DNA of 64,000 nt, taken from contig NZ_JAPENY010000002.1 in the NCBI RefSeq assembly GCF_026341825.1, forward strand, positions 930,001-994,000, given 5' to 3'. A model generated the notes under the pieces. The model saw only the letters and a list, made by a program, of their open reading frames with translations, made no database searches and was not told the origin of the DNA. The position numbers and the translations under genes were made by a program. Shown one piece after another: positions 7,966-15,746 of this stretch. The first letter of the stretch is position 1, and every line of letters starts with the position of its first letter. Source of the DNA: Streptomyces sp. NBC_00620 (GTDB taxonomy: Bacteria > Actinomycetota > Actinomycetes > Streptomycetales > Streptomycetaceae).

Positions 7966-9021
7966 ATGCAGCTCGGGATCAACCTCGGCTACTGGGGCGC
8001 CGGAATGGACGCGGACAATCTCGCCGTCGCCCAGGAGGCCGACCGGCTCGGCTACGCCGTCTGCTGGGCCGCGGAGGCCTACGGCTCGGACGCGGCGACC
8101 GTACTCAGCTGGGTCGCCGCCAAGACCGAGCGCATCGACGTCGGATCGGCCATCTTCCAGATCCCGGCCAGGCAGCCCACGATGACCGCGATGACGGCCG
8201 CCACCCTGGACTCGCTGTCGGGCGGCCGCTTCCGCCTCGGCCTCGGCGTCTCCGGGCCGCAGGTCTCCGAGGGCTGGTACGGCGTCAAGTTCGACAAGCC
8301 GCTGGCCCGCACCCGCGAGTACGTGGAGATCGTACGGAAGGCCATGACGCGCGAGCGGCTCTCGTACGAGGGCCGGCACTGGACGCTGCCCCTGCCGGGC
8401 GGCCCGGGCAAGCCGCTCAAGCTGACCGTGCACCCGGAGCGCGAGCACATCCCGCTCTACATCGCCGCGATCGGCCCGAAGAACCTGGAGCAGACCGGCG
8501 AGATCGCCGACGGCGCCCTGCTGATCTTCCCCTCGGCCGAGCACCTGGAGGACACCGCGATCACGTACCTCCGCGCGGGCCGCGAGAAGGCCGGCAAGAC
8601 GCTGGAGGGCTTCGACATCTGCCCGACGCTGCCGATCGCGCTCGGCGACGACAAGGACGTGACCGCGCTGGCCGACATGTTCCGGCCGTACACCGCGCTG
8701 TACGTGGGCGGCATGGGCAGCCGCAAGCAGAACTTCTACAACCAGCTCGCCCAGCGCATGGGGTACGAGAAGGAGGCCGCCGAGGTCCAGGACAAGTACC
8801 TGTCCGGCGACAAGGAGGGCGCCGCGGCCGCCATTCCGCACTCGCTGATCGACCAGACCACGCTGCTCGGCTCGGTCGACCGCATCGCCGACCGGATGAA
8901 GGCCTACGCGGCTGCCGGGGTCAACACACTCACGCTGGCCCCCGCGGGCTTCACTCTGGAGGACCGGATCGCCTCGCTCCGGGCCGGTTGCGACGCCCTG
9001 GAGCGCGCCGGTCTGGCGTAA
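7966..9021 (+). CDS. LLM-class (probably F420-dependent) oxidoreductase
   Basis: A 351-residue TIM-barrel protein of the luciferase-like monooxygenase family. The N-terminus MQLGINLGYWGAGMDADNLA and the later LDSLSGGRFRLGLGVSGPQV and IPLYIAAIGPKNLEQTGEIADG segments are typical of actinobacterial F420-dependent members (Rv3520c-like). It divergently neighbours the aldo/keto reductase across 152 bp. Neither redox partner nor substrate can be inferred; F420 use rests on the subfamily look. A hairpin terminator follows. Confidence 0.9.
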   Translation: MQLGINLGYWGAGMDADNLAVAQEADRLGYAVCWAAEAYGSDAATVLSWVAAKTERIDVGSAIFQIPARQPTMTAMTAATLDSLSGGRFRLGLGVSGPQVSEGWYGVKFDKPLARTREYVEIVRKAMTRERLSYEGRHWTLPLPGGPGKPLKLTVHPEREHIPLYIAAIGPKNLEQTGEIADGALLIFPSAEHLEDTAITYLRAGREKAGKTLEGFDICPTLPIALGDDKDVTALADMFRPYTALYVGGMGSRKQNFYNQLAQRMGYEKEAAEVQDKYLSGDKEGAAAAIPHSLIDQTTLLGSVDRIADRMKAYAAAGVNTLTLAPAGFTLEDRIASLRAGCDALERAGLA

Positions 9022-9050
9022 CGCGGCGAATGTCCCGGAGATAAGTTCTG

Positions 9051-9091
9051 CGGCCGTGGTGGGGGCTCGGGGGTCTTCCCCGCCACGGCCG
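9051..9091 (+). terminator. terminator after the LLM oxidoreductase
   Basis: A 14-bp stem (9051-9064 with 9078-9091) with one G:T pair and a 13-nt loop. Confidence 0.6.
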
Positions 9092-9205
9092 TCACCGGGA
9101 ACAACGCGCCAGGGCCCCCTTGGGTTACGCCCCTGAGTGTCCCTCTCCGTCCTTCGTTTGGCGGAGTTGTCCGACATATCGGTTGCCGCGCTCCTGCCGA
9201 CCCAT

Positions 9206-9234
9206 TTGACTCGGTTTCTGCGGAAACCTTGTAT
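9206..9234 (+). promoter_or_regulatory. candidate sigma70/HrdB promoter of the ferritin-like gene
   Basis: TTGACT (9206-9211) and TTGTAT (9229-9234) are separated by 17 bp. The predicted transcription start near 9241 would leave almost no leader before the ATG at 9248 and would place the GGAGGT SD (9235-9240) at the very start of, or outside, the message. Either this promoter or the SD assignment may be misleading. Confidence 0.35.
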
Positions 9235-9247
9235 GGAGGTGGCAGTG

Positions 9248-10036
9248 ATGCTTTCGGCCAAGAGTCTGTTCCAGGAGATCCTCGACAACGACGAGTCGTT
9301 CCGTCTCTTCTGCTCCATCGCTGCCAGCGGGGAGTCGCAAGGGGGCTGGGAGAACGCGCGGATCGCCGCGCTCGTCCCGCCGGGTGAGCGCGAACTCGTA
9401 CCCAAGATCGCCCGCCATGGCGCGGACGAGGACAAGCACGGGCGGATTTTCAACGCCCTCATGAAGAAGCGCGGCCTGGCCCCCGTGGAGGTCCCTTCCG
9501 ACACCGACTACACGATGCTCCTGGAGCGGCACGGGATCGGCCTCGCGCACGACAAGCTCAAGAGCGACGAGCCGCTGAGCGTGCAGGACATCGTCACGTA
9601 TCTCGCCCACAGCAGGGTCACCGAACAGCGCGCCTCCGAGCAGATGGAGCTGCTGCGCAAGCACTTCGCCGACGACCCCGACCTCGGCCGCGCGGTGAAG
9701 ATGATCTCGAACGACGAGGACAACCACCTCGCGTACTGCCACGAGGAACTGCTGCGCTTCGCGTACGCCGGTCACGGCCCCGACATCCAACGGACGCTGC
9801 GCGAGTGCGCGCTCGCCGAGATCCGCGTCTACCGGGATGTCAGCCTCGCCGTGATGGCCCACATGGGGCGCATCCTCGACTGGCCCCTGGCCAAGTCGGC
9901 GACGCTCGCCGCGGGCATCCACGCCGTCTACGCCTACGAGCGGGCCGGGGGCTGGCGCCGGATGGTCTCCCTCAGGACACCCGAACGGCGCGACGCGCTG
10001 GGCGGGCCCGCGGCGGCGGCACCCGAGTTCGCGTGA
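9248..10036 (+). CDS. ferritin-like domain protein (putative diiron protein)
   Basis: A 262-residue all-helical protein. Repeated Glu/His clusters suggest a four-helix-bundle diiron site: HGADEDKHGRIF, VTEQRASEQMELL and SNDEDNHLAYCHEELL, each with E-x-x-H-like spacing. It resembles ferritin-like proteins of the DUF455/rubrerythrin superfamily conserved in Streptomyces. The ATG at 9248 follows GGAGGT by 7 nt; a GTG at 9245 and an ATG at 9233 are in frame. No signal peptide. Iron storage, oxidase or hydroxylase activity cannot be separated by sequence alone. Confidence 0.85.
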   Translation: MLSAKSLFQEILDNDESFRLFCSIAASGESQGGWENARIAALVPPGERELVPKIARHGADEDKHGRIFNALMKKRGLAPVEVPSDTDYTMLLERHGIGLAHDKLKSDEPLSVQDIVTYLAHSRVTEQRASEQMELLRKHFADDPDLGRAVKMISNDEDNHLAYCHEELLRFAYAGHGPDIQRTLRECALAEIRVYRDVSLAVMAHMGRILDWPLAKSATLAAGIHAVYAYERAGGWRRMVSLRTPERRDALGGPAAAAPEFA

Positions 10037-10102
10037 CCCGTACGACTCGCGGCCACGCGCGCGTGGAGCCTGATTACAGCCAGTCGCCCCTTGGGGACCT
10101 GG

Positions 10103-11146
10103 TCACAGCCAGTCCCGCTGCTTGAACATCCGGTACAGGAGCAACTCCAGGGCCACCATCAGCAGGATCACCGTCGGGTACGACCACAGCCAGTGCAGCT
10201 CGGGCATGTGGTCGAAGTTCATGCCGTAGACGCCCGCGATCAGGGTGGGGACCGCGGCCATGGCCGCGAACGCGGAGATCTTCCGCATGTCGTCGTTCTG
10301 GCGCACGCTCATCTGCGCGAGATGGGCCGACAGGATGTCCGAGACCAGCCGGTCCAGGCTCTCCACGGACTCGTTCACACGCATCAGATGGTCGTTCACG
10401 TCACGGAAGAACGGCTGCGCCTTCTCGTCCACGAAGGGCACGGCCGTGGCGTAGAGGACAGGGCCCGCGAGCCGGGTCAGTGGCACCGCCAGCGGGACCG
10501 TGGCCCTGCGGAACTCCAGGATCTGCCGCTTGAAGGTGTAGATCCGTGACGCGGTGTTGCGCGAGCCGCCGAGAGTCGGTGAGAAGACCTCGGCCTCCAG
10601 CTCCTCCAGGTCGGTCCCCAGTTCCGTCGCCACCTCCAGATAGTGATCGACGGTGGCGTCGGTGATCGAATAGAGCACCGTGGTGGGCCCGAGCCGGAGC
10701 TTCTCGGGGTCCGCCTCCAGGTGGTGCCGCACGGCCGCGAGGGGCGAGCCCTCGCCGTGCCGGACGGTCACCACGAAGGAGTCGCCGATGAAGATCATGA
10801 CCTCGCCGGTGGAGACGGCGTCGCTGTCCGGCTCGTACACGACCGGCTTGAGGACCATGAACAGCGAATCGTCGTAGACCTCCAGCTTGGGCCGCTGGTG
10901 GGCTTTGAGGGCGTCCTCGACGGCCAGCGGGTGCAGTCCGAACTCCTCGGTGACGAGGTCGAACTCCCGCTCCGTCGGCTCGTGCAGCCCGACCCAGAGG
11001 AACGTGTTGCCCGCGGCACGGGCCTCGGCCAGGGCGTCGGAGAGGTCGCCGGGGCCCTCCGTCCGGCGCCCGTCGCGGTAGATGGCGGAGTCGACGATCA
11101 CGGAGCGTATTCTTCCGCCGAACGGGAGGGGCCGCACTCCGGCCAC
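10103..11146 (-). CDS. corA: CorA-family Mg2+/Co2+ transporter
   Basis: A 347-residue inner-membrane channel subunit. A large cytoplasmic N-terminal domain (LWVGLHEPTEREFDLVTEEF, HPLAVEDA.KAHQRPKLE) is followed by a long coiled helix, then two C-terminal membrane helices. The signature GMN is present in AGVYGMNFDHMPEL near residue 308, followed by the second helix and a basic end KQRDWL. All are diagnostic of CorA pentamers. The start is uncertain: GTG at 11146 is reported here, but a GTG at 11101 beginning VIVDSAIYRDG, preceded by GGAAG, is equally plausible and matches many family members. Divergent from the phosphatase gene. Confidence 0.93.
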   Translation of the reverse strand: MAGVRPLPFGGRIRSVIVDSAIYRDGRRTEGPGDLSDALAEARAAGNTFLWVGLHEPTEREFDLVTEEFGLHPLAVEDALKAHQRPKLEVYDDSLFMVLKPVVYEPDSDAVSTGEVMIFIGDSFVVTVRHGEGSPLAAVRHHLEADPEKLRLGPTTVLYSITDATVDHYLEVATELGTDLEELEAEVFSPTLGGSRNTASRIYTFKRQILEFRRATVPLAVPLTRLAGPVLYATAVPFVDEKAQPFFRDVNDHLMRVNESVESLDRLVSDILSAHLAQMSVRQNDDMRKISAFAAMAAVPTLIAGVYGMNFDHMPELHWLWSYPTVILLMVALELLLYRMFKQRDWL

Positions 11147-11199
11147 TGCCCCCGGCGGCCCGGACCTGGTCGCTCGGGCGTCCGTTTACGCTGGGCCGC

Positions 11200-11886
11200 A
11201 TGCCCACCCTGATCCTCGTCCGGCACGGACGTTCCACCGCGAACACCGCGGGACTGCTCGCCGGCTGGACGCCCGGCGTCGCCCTCGACGAGCGCGGCGC
11301 CCAGCAGGCCGCCGCACTGCCCGGGCGACTCGCCGCGCTGCCGATCTCCGAGGTCGTCACGAGCCCCCTGCAACGCTGCCAGGAGACCGTTCGGCCACTG
11401 CTCGACGCACGGCCGGAACTGCGGGTGCACACCGAGGAGCGCATCGGGGAGGCCCACTACGGCGACTGGACCGGCCGCAAGCTCGCCGAGCTGATGGACG
11501 AGCCGCTGATGGAGGTCGTCCAGACGCACCCGTCCGCGGTGGCGTTCCCCGGCGGCGAATCGATGCGGGCCATGCAGACGCGGGCCGCCGAGGCGGTGCG
11601 CGAGTGGAACGCGCGCGTGGAGCGCGATCACGGCGGTGACGCCGTGTACCTCATGTGCTCGCACGGCGACATCATCAAATCCCTTGTCGCGGACGCACTG
11701 GGACTTCATCTCGATCTCTTCCAGCGGATCTCTGTAGAACCGTGTTCCATCACCGCGATCCGCTACACACGGATGCGGCCGTTCCTCGTGCGCCTCGGGG
11801 ACACGGGTGATTTCGCGTCCCTGGCGCCGCGCGAGGAACCCCCGAGCGGTGACGCCCCGGTCGGGGGCGGTGCGGGCGCACCGTGA
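11200..11886 (+). CDS. histidine phosphatase superfamily protein (MSMEG_4193-type)
   Basis: A 228-residue phosphoglycerate-mutase-like phosphatase. The catalytic RHG motif is LVRHGRSTAN (phospho-His at residue 9), followed by TSPLQRCQET, the acid Glu in GEAHYGDWTG, and the second catalytic His in LMCSHGDIIKS. A Pro/Gly-rich tail follows. It sits directly upstream of DUF3090 and the SCO1664-family gene, an arrangement also found near mshC in Mycobacterium (Rv2135c-Rv2133c, from memory). The physiological substrate is unknown. Confidence 0.92.
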   Translation: MPTLILVRHGRSTANTAGLLAGWTPGVALDERGAQQAAALPGRLAALPISEVVTSPLQRCQETVRPLLDARPELRVHTEERIGEAHYGDWTGRKLAELMDEPLMEVVQTHPSAVAFPGGESMRAMQTRAAEAVREWNARVERDHGGDAVYLMCSHGDIIKSLVADALGLHLDLFQRISVEPCSITAIRYTRMRPFLVRLGDTGDFASLAPREEPPSGDAPVGGGAGAP

Positions 11887-12033
11887 TCGTCGGCCGCAGT
11901 AGGGTGAAGCGGTCGAAGCAGCGCAGTAGTTGTCATCCGTAGTTGCATTCGCAGTTGTCAGCAGACTTGTCAGCAACCGATGCGGGCCGACGCCGTCAGC
12001 CGGTCCGCATGTCGAAATCAATGGAGACAGGAC

Positions 12034-12624
12034 GTGTCCCGTCAGGTGTTCCTCTACGACCCCCCGGACCGTTTCGTGGCCGGTACGGTCGGGTTGCCCG
12101 GGCGCCGTACCTTCTTCCTGCAGGCCACCTCGGGCCCCCGGGTGACCAGCGTGGCTCTGGAGAAGACCCAGGTGGCCGCCCTCGCGGAGCGCATGGACGA
12201 GCTCCTCGACGAGGTCGTACGGCGTACCGGAGGCAGCGCGCCCGTCCCGGCCGTGGCCCCCACCGAGGTGTCCGACACCGCCCCCCTCGACGCCCCTGTC
12301 GAGGAGGAGTTCCGGGTCGGCACCATGGCGCTGGCCTGGGACGGTGACGAGCAGCGCATGATCGTCGAGGCGCAGGCCCTCGTAGAGCTCGACGCCGACT
12401 CCGAGGAGGACCTCGCCGAGGCCGAGGAGCGGCTGCTCCAGGACGAGGAGAACGGTCCGCCGATGCTCCGGGTCCGGCTCACCGGCGCGCAGGCCCGGGC
12501 CTTCGCCAAGCGCGCCCTCGACGTCGTCAACGCGGGCCGGCCGCCCTGCCCGCTGTGCAGCCTCCCGCTCGACCCGGAAGGACACGTATGTCCGCGCCAG
12601 AACGGATACCGCCGCGGAGCGTGA
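12034..12624 (+). CDS. DUF3090-family protein with C-terminal zinc-ribbon-like cysteines
   Basis: A 196-residue protein beginning SRQVFLYDPPDRFVAGTVG. It is conserved in actinobacteria as DUF3090. The C-terminus has CPLCSLPLDPEGHVC, a cluster of three cysteines and one histidine suggesting a small zinc-binding ribbon. The GTG at 12034 is chosen because GGAG (12023-12026) precedes it by 7 nt and the protein then begins at the family's conserved first residues. It overlaps the next gene by 37 nt, so the two are translated as a unit. Molecular function unknown. Confidence 0.9.
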   Translation: MSRQVFLYDPPDRFVAGTVGLPGRRTFFLQATSGPRVTSVALEKTQVAALAERMDELLDEVVRRTGGSAPVPAVAPTEVSDTAPLDAPVEEEFRVGTMALAWDGDEQRMIVEAQALVELDADSEEDLAEAEERLLQDEENGPPMLRVRLTGAQARAFAKRALDVVNAGRPPCPLCSLPLDPEGHVCPRQNGYRRGA

Positions 12625-13406
12625 CCACGGCCGAGCTGCTCGCCAAGGGCGAGCTGAAGGTGCGCGGACGGATCCGCGAGGCCTCGAACGCGGTGCTGTA
12701 CTGCTCCGTCTCGTACGAGGGGCGGGACGCGTTCTGCGTCTACAAGCCGGTCGCCGGGGAGCGGCCGCTGTGGGACTTTCCCGACGGCACCCTGGCGCAG
12801 CGCGAGGTCGCCGCGTACGAGGTGTCCGAGGCGACCGGGTGGGGGCTCGTGCCGACCACGGTGCTGCGGGACGGGCCGCACGGCGAGGGAATGTGCCAGC
12901 TCTGGATCGAGGCCGTCCCCGAAGCCGAGCTGCTGGCCCTGGTGGACGGTGAGGAGCCCGCGGAGGGCTGGAAGGCGATCGGCTTCGCCGAGGTCGGCGA
13001 GGGGAGGACGGCGCTGCTCGTGCACGCGGACGACGCTCGGCTGCGGAGGCTGGCCGTGCTCGACGCCGTGATCAACAACGCGGATCGCAAGGGCGGGCAT
13101 CTGCTGCCTGGGGGTGAGGGGCGGCTGTACGGCATCGACCATGGGGTCACCTTCAATGCCGAGAACAAGCTGCGGACGTTGTTGTGGGGGTGGGCGGGGG
13201 AGGCTCTGACCGCGGAGGCGGTTTCGGTGCTTTCCGCTCTGCGGGACGGGCTGGTGCCCGGTGGGGCGCTCGCCACCCGGCTGGCCGAACTTGTCACTTC
13301 CGTCGAGGTGGAGGCCACGCGGGGGCGTGTCGAGGCGATGCTGGCGTCCGGGAAGCATCCTGAGCCGAGTGGGGAGTGGCCTGCGATTCCCTGGCCGCCG
13401 GTCTGA
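12588..13406 (+). CDS. SCO1664-family protein (TIGR03843), kinase-like fold
   Basis: A 272-residue conserved actinobacterial protein. Segments AVLYCSVSYEG...FCVYKPVAGERPLWDFPDGTLA, REVAAYEVSEATGWGLVPTTVLRDGP, and DAVINNADRKGGHLL..GRLYGIDHGVTFN follow the pattern of PI3/4-kinase-like enzymes: a Lys in strand 3, a catalytic-loop-like NNADRKGGH and a metal-binding GIDHG. Activity has not been shown to my knowledge. The ATG at 12588 has GGAAGGA 5 nt upstream and lies inside the DUF3090 frame. A linked function with DUF3090 is likely from conserved co-occurrence. Confidence 0.9.
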   Translation: MSAPERIPPRSVTTAELLAKGELKVRGRIREASNAVLYCSVSYEGRDAFCVYKPVAGERPLWDFPDGTLAQREVAAYEVSEATGWGLVPTTVLRDGPHGEGMCQLWIEAVPEAELLALVDGEEPAEGWKAIGFAEVGEGRTALLVHADDARLRRLAVLDAVINNADRKGGHLLPGGEGRLYGIDHGVTFNAENKLRTLLWGWAGEALTAEAVSVLSALRDGLVPGGALATRLAELVTSVEVEATRGRVEAMLASGKHPEPSGEWPAIPWPPV

Positions 13407-13492
13407 GCGCATCCTCGGCGCTGGGGCTGAGCTTGGGGTGGGTGCGCTTGCCTGCGCTTGCAGGGTGCCGCTGCGCCCACCCGTGCCGCCAC

Positions 13493-13621
13493 TAGCGGCA
13501 CGCATGCCCGCAGTTGTGACGGACGGGTGGGTGGGCTGCCGCGCCTTAGCGGCACGCATGCCCGCAGCTGTGACGGACGGGTGGGTGGGCTGCCGCGCCC
13601 TAGCGCCACGCATGCCCGCAG
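13493..13621. repeat. 54-bp tandem repeat (2.4 copies) upstream of mshC
   Basis: Units start at TAGCGGCACGCATGCCCGCAG: copy 1 13493-13546, copy 2 13547-13600, partial copy 3 from 13601. Copies 1 and 2 differ at about two positions. The segment upstream of copy 1 is partly the reverse complement of the repeat (GTGCCGC 13483-13489 pairs with GCGGCAC 13495-13501). The 295-bp gap between the SCO1664-family gene and mshC holds nothing else recognisable. Confidence 0.85.
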
Positions 13622-13701
13622 TCGCTGCGCAAGGGTGCCCTCCCGGCCATCGGACCTGGTCCGGTTCGTATACGTAACTTCGGGCCGGTTACGCTCATGG
13701 C

Positions 13702-14931
13702 ATGTATGCCTGGCCCGCTTCTGATGTCCCCGCCCTGCCTGGTGAGGGCCGCGACCTCCGGATTCACGACACCGCGACCGGTGGGCTCGTCAGTCTTGAC
13801 CCCGGTCCCGTCGCCCGTATCTACGTATGCGGCATCACGCCGTACGACGCGACCCATCTGGGGCACGCGGCGACCTACAACGCGTTCGACCTCGTTCAGC
13901 GCGTGTGGCTCGACACCAAGCGGCAGGTTCACTACGTCCAGAACGTGACCGATGTCGACGACCCGCTGCTGGTGCGCGCGGAGCGGGACGGCATCGACTG
14001 GGTGGCGCTCGCCGAGAAGGAGACCGCCCTCTTCCGCGAGGACATGACCGCCCTGCGGATGCTGCCCCCGAAGCACTACATCGGCGCCGTCGAGGCGATA
14101 CCGGGGATCGTCCCGCTCGTCGAGCGGCTGCGGGACGCGGGAGCGGCGTACGAGCTCGAAGGGGATGTCTACTTCTCCGTCGAGTCGGATCCGAACTTCG
14201 GCAAGGTCTCCAACCTGGACGCCGCCGCCATGCGCCTGCTGTCCGCCGAGCGCGGTGGCGACCCGGACCGTCCGGGCAAGAAGGACCCGCTCGACCCGAT
14301 GCTCTGGATGGCCGCGCGCGAGGGTGAGCCCAGCTGGGACGGTGGCTCGCTCGGGCAGGGCCGTCCCGGATGGCACATCGAGTGTGTCGCCATCGCCCTC
14401 GACCACCTGGGGATGGGCTTCGACGTCCAGGGCGGCGGCTCCGACCTCGCCTTCCCGCACCACGAGATGGGCGCCTCGCACGCCCAGGTGCTGACCGGCG
14501 AGTTCCCGATGGCCAAGGCGTACGTCCACGCCGGCATGGTCGCGCTGCACGGCGAGAAGATGTCGAAGTCCAAGGGCAATCTCGTCTTCGTGTCCACGCT
14601 CCGGCGCGACGGCGTCGACCCCGCCGCCATACGGCTCGCCCTGCTGGCGCACCACTACCGGGCCGACTGGGAGTGGACGGACTCGGTTCTCGAAGAGGCC
14701 GTCGCGCGGTTGGAGAACTGGCGGTCCGCCGTGTCACGCCCCGACGGGCCGTCCGCCGACGCGCTCGTCGAGGAGATCCGCGAGGCCCTCGCCAACGACC
14801 TGGACGCGCCGTCCGCGCTCGCCGCGGTCGACCGCTGGGCCGCTCTCCAGCACGAGCGGGGCGGTACGGACGAGGGCGCCCCCGGCGTCGTATCGCGCTC
14901 CGTGGATGCCCTGTTGGGCGTGGCCCTGTAG
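13702..14931 (+). CDS. mshC: cysteine:1D-myo-inositol 2-amino-2-deoxy-alpha-D-glucopyranoside ligase
   Basis: A 409-residue class I aminoacyl-tRNA-synthetase-like enzyme of mycothiol biosynthesis that ligates ATP-activated cysteine to GlcN-Ins. The HIGH-type motif is in YVCGITPYDATHLGHAATYN, the zinc ligands are Cys of VCGIT, Cys of HIECVAIA and the PHHE cluster, and the KMSKS loop is present as EKMSKSKGN (about residues 289-297). The short C-terminus without a tRNA anticodon-binding extension, the 'DATHLGHA' variant and the length of about 410 separate MshC from true CysS. In S. coelicolor this is the gene beside SCO1664. The ATG at 13702 gives the normal N-terminus. Confidence 0.95.
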   Translation: MYAWPASDVPALPGEGRDLRIHDTATGGLVSLDPGPVARIYVCGITPYDATHLGHAATYNAFDLVQRVWLDTKRQVHYVQNVTDVDDPLLVRAERDGIDWVALAEKETALFREDMTALRMLPPKHYIGAVEAIPGIVPLVERLRDAGAAYELEGDVYFSVESDPNFGKVSNLDAAAMRLLSAERGGDPDRPGKKDPLDPMLWMAAREGEPSWDGGSLGQGRPGWHIECVAIALDHLGMGFDVQGGGSDLAFPHHEMGASHAQVLTGEFPMAKAYVHAGMVALHGEKMSKSKGNLVFVSTLRRDGVDPAAIRLALLAHHYRADWEWTDSVLEEAVARLENWRSAVSRPDGPSADALVEEIREALANDLDAPSALAAVDRWAALQHERGGTDEGAPGVVSRSVDALLGVAL

Positions 14932-14966
14932 GACGAAAGACAGCGCGGGCCGCACGGGCTCGCGAG

Positions 14967-15004
14967 AGGGGCGCTTCCTCCGTCCGGAGGAAGCGCCCCT
15001 TTTG
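14967..15004. terminator. bidirectional terminator between mshC and the Gln-rich gene
   Basis: A perfect 15-bp stem (14967-14981 with 14986-15000), GTCC loop, followed by TTTTGG. Confidence 0.9.
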
Positions 15005-15038
15005 GTTCGAGCGGACTCAAGCGTGGATCACGCGCCGG

Positions 15039-15686
15039 TCAGATCCGCTGGATCCGGACGCTGCGCAGGATCGCGGGAGAACCGGTGTCCCAGACGCCGA
15101 TGACCTGGTGGCCGAAGGCGAACGCTTCCTGGATCTCGTCGTGGGCCTGCGGGGTCGGGTTGTTGAGGACACGGAACTGGTTGTTGATGCGCAGGAAGAT
15201 CTGCCGCGGCTGCCCCGGAAGCGGGTGAACGATGTCGATGTAGCCGTTCGCCACACCGGCGACGAGCGCCTGCGTCGAGATCTGCTGAAGCGCGGCCTGC
15301 GTGACCTGCTGGAGCTGCTGCTGCACCTGCTGCTCGATCTGTTGCTGTTGTTGCTGCTCGCCCTGCTGTTGCTGCCCGAACGGCTGCTGCTGTCCGTACG
15401 GCTGCTGTTGCTGCTGCTGGCTCAGCTGCTGAAGCAACTGCTGGAAGGGCTGCTGCTGGGCGAGCTGCTGGAGCTGCTCGAGCGATCCGCTCATGCCCTG
15501 GGGTCCGAAAGGCTGCTGCTGCTGGACGTACGGCTGCTGTTGCTGCTGCCCGAACGGCTGCTGCTGGCCGAAGGGCTGCTGCATCTGCTGTCCGTACGGC
15601 TGCTGCTGGCCCGGACCCTGCTGCTGGTACGGCGACGTGCTCGGGAACTGCTGCCCCTGTTGGCTCATTTGCGGGGTGATGCTCAT
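15039..15686 (-). CDS. glutamine-rich low-complexity protein with C-terminal module shared with the upstream protease
   Basis: A 215-residue protein of two parts. Residues 1-120 are dominated by Gln with QQQPFGQQ, QQPYGQQ and QQQPYVQQ motifs, a prion-like or phase-separating composition. Residues 121-140 are helical. Residues 150-215 form a compact domain: 'PLPGQPRQIFLRINNQFRVL' then NNPTPQAHDEIQEAFAFG and a short tail SPAILRSVRIQRI. The LNNP[TS]P...AFA.G core also occurs at the C-terminus of the adjacent protease. No signal peptide or membrane segment. The ATG at 15686 follows GGAAGGTGG by about 7 nt. It lies 60 nt downstream of the protease gene, so probably one operon. Function unknown; a substrate, partner or scaffold of the protease is inferred only from linkage and the shared module. 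Confidence 0.88.
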   Translation of the reverse strand: MSITPQMSQQGQQFPSTSPYQQQGPGQQQPYGQQMQQPFGQQQPFGQQQQQPYVQQQQPFGPQGMSGSLEQLQQLAQQQPFQQLLQQLSQQQQQQPYGQQQPFGQQQQGEQQQQQQIEQQVQQQLQQVTQAALQQISTQALVAGVANGYIDIVHPLPGQPRQIFLRINNQFRVLNNPTPQAHDEIQEAFAFGHQVIGVWDTGSPAILRSVRIQRI

Positions 15687-15746
15687 GCGGGTGCCACCTT
15701 CCATCAATGGTTGGTTGCGGTTCGCCGGTATGTGACGACCAGGTCC

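Noticed and set aside
13483..13621. CRISPR-like array
   Set aside because: The repeat is contiguous with no unique spacers, only 2.4 copies, and no cas genes are present.
13600..14655. 351-residue minus-strand frame opposite mshC
   Set aside because: Antisense shadow of mshC, which has intact HIGH and KMSKS motifs.
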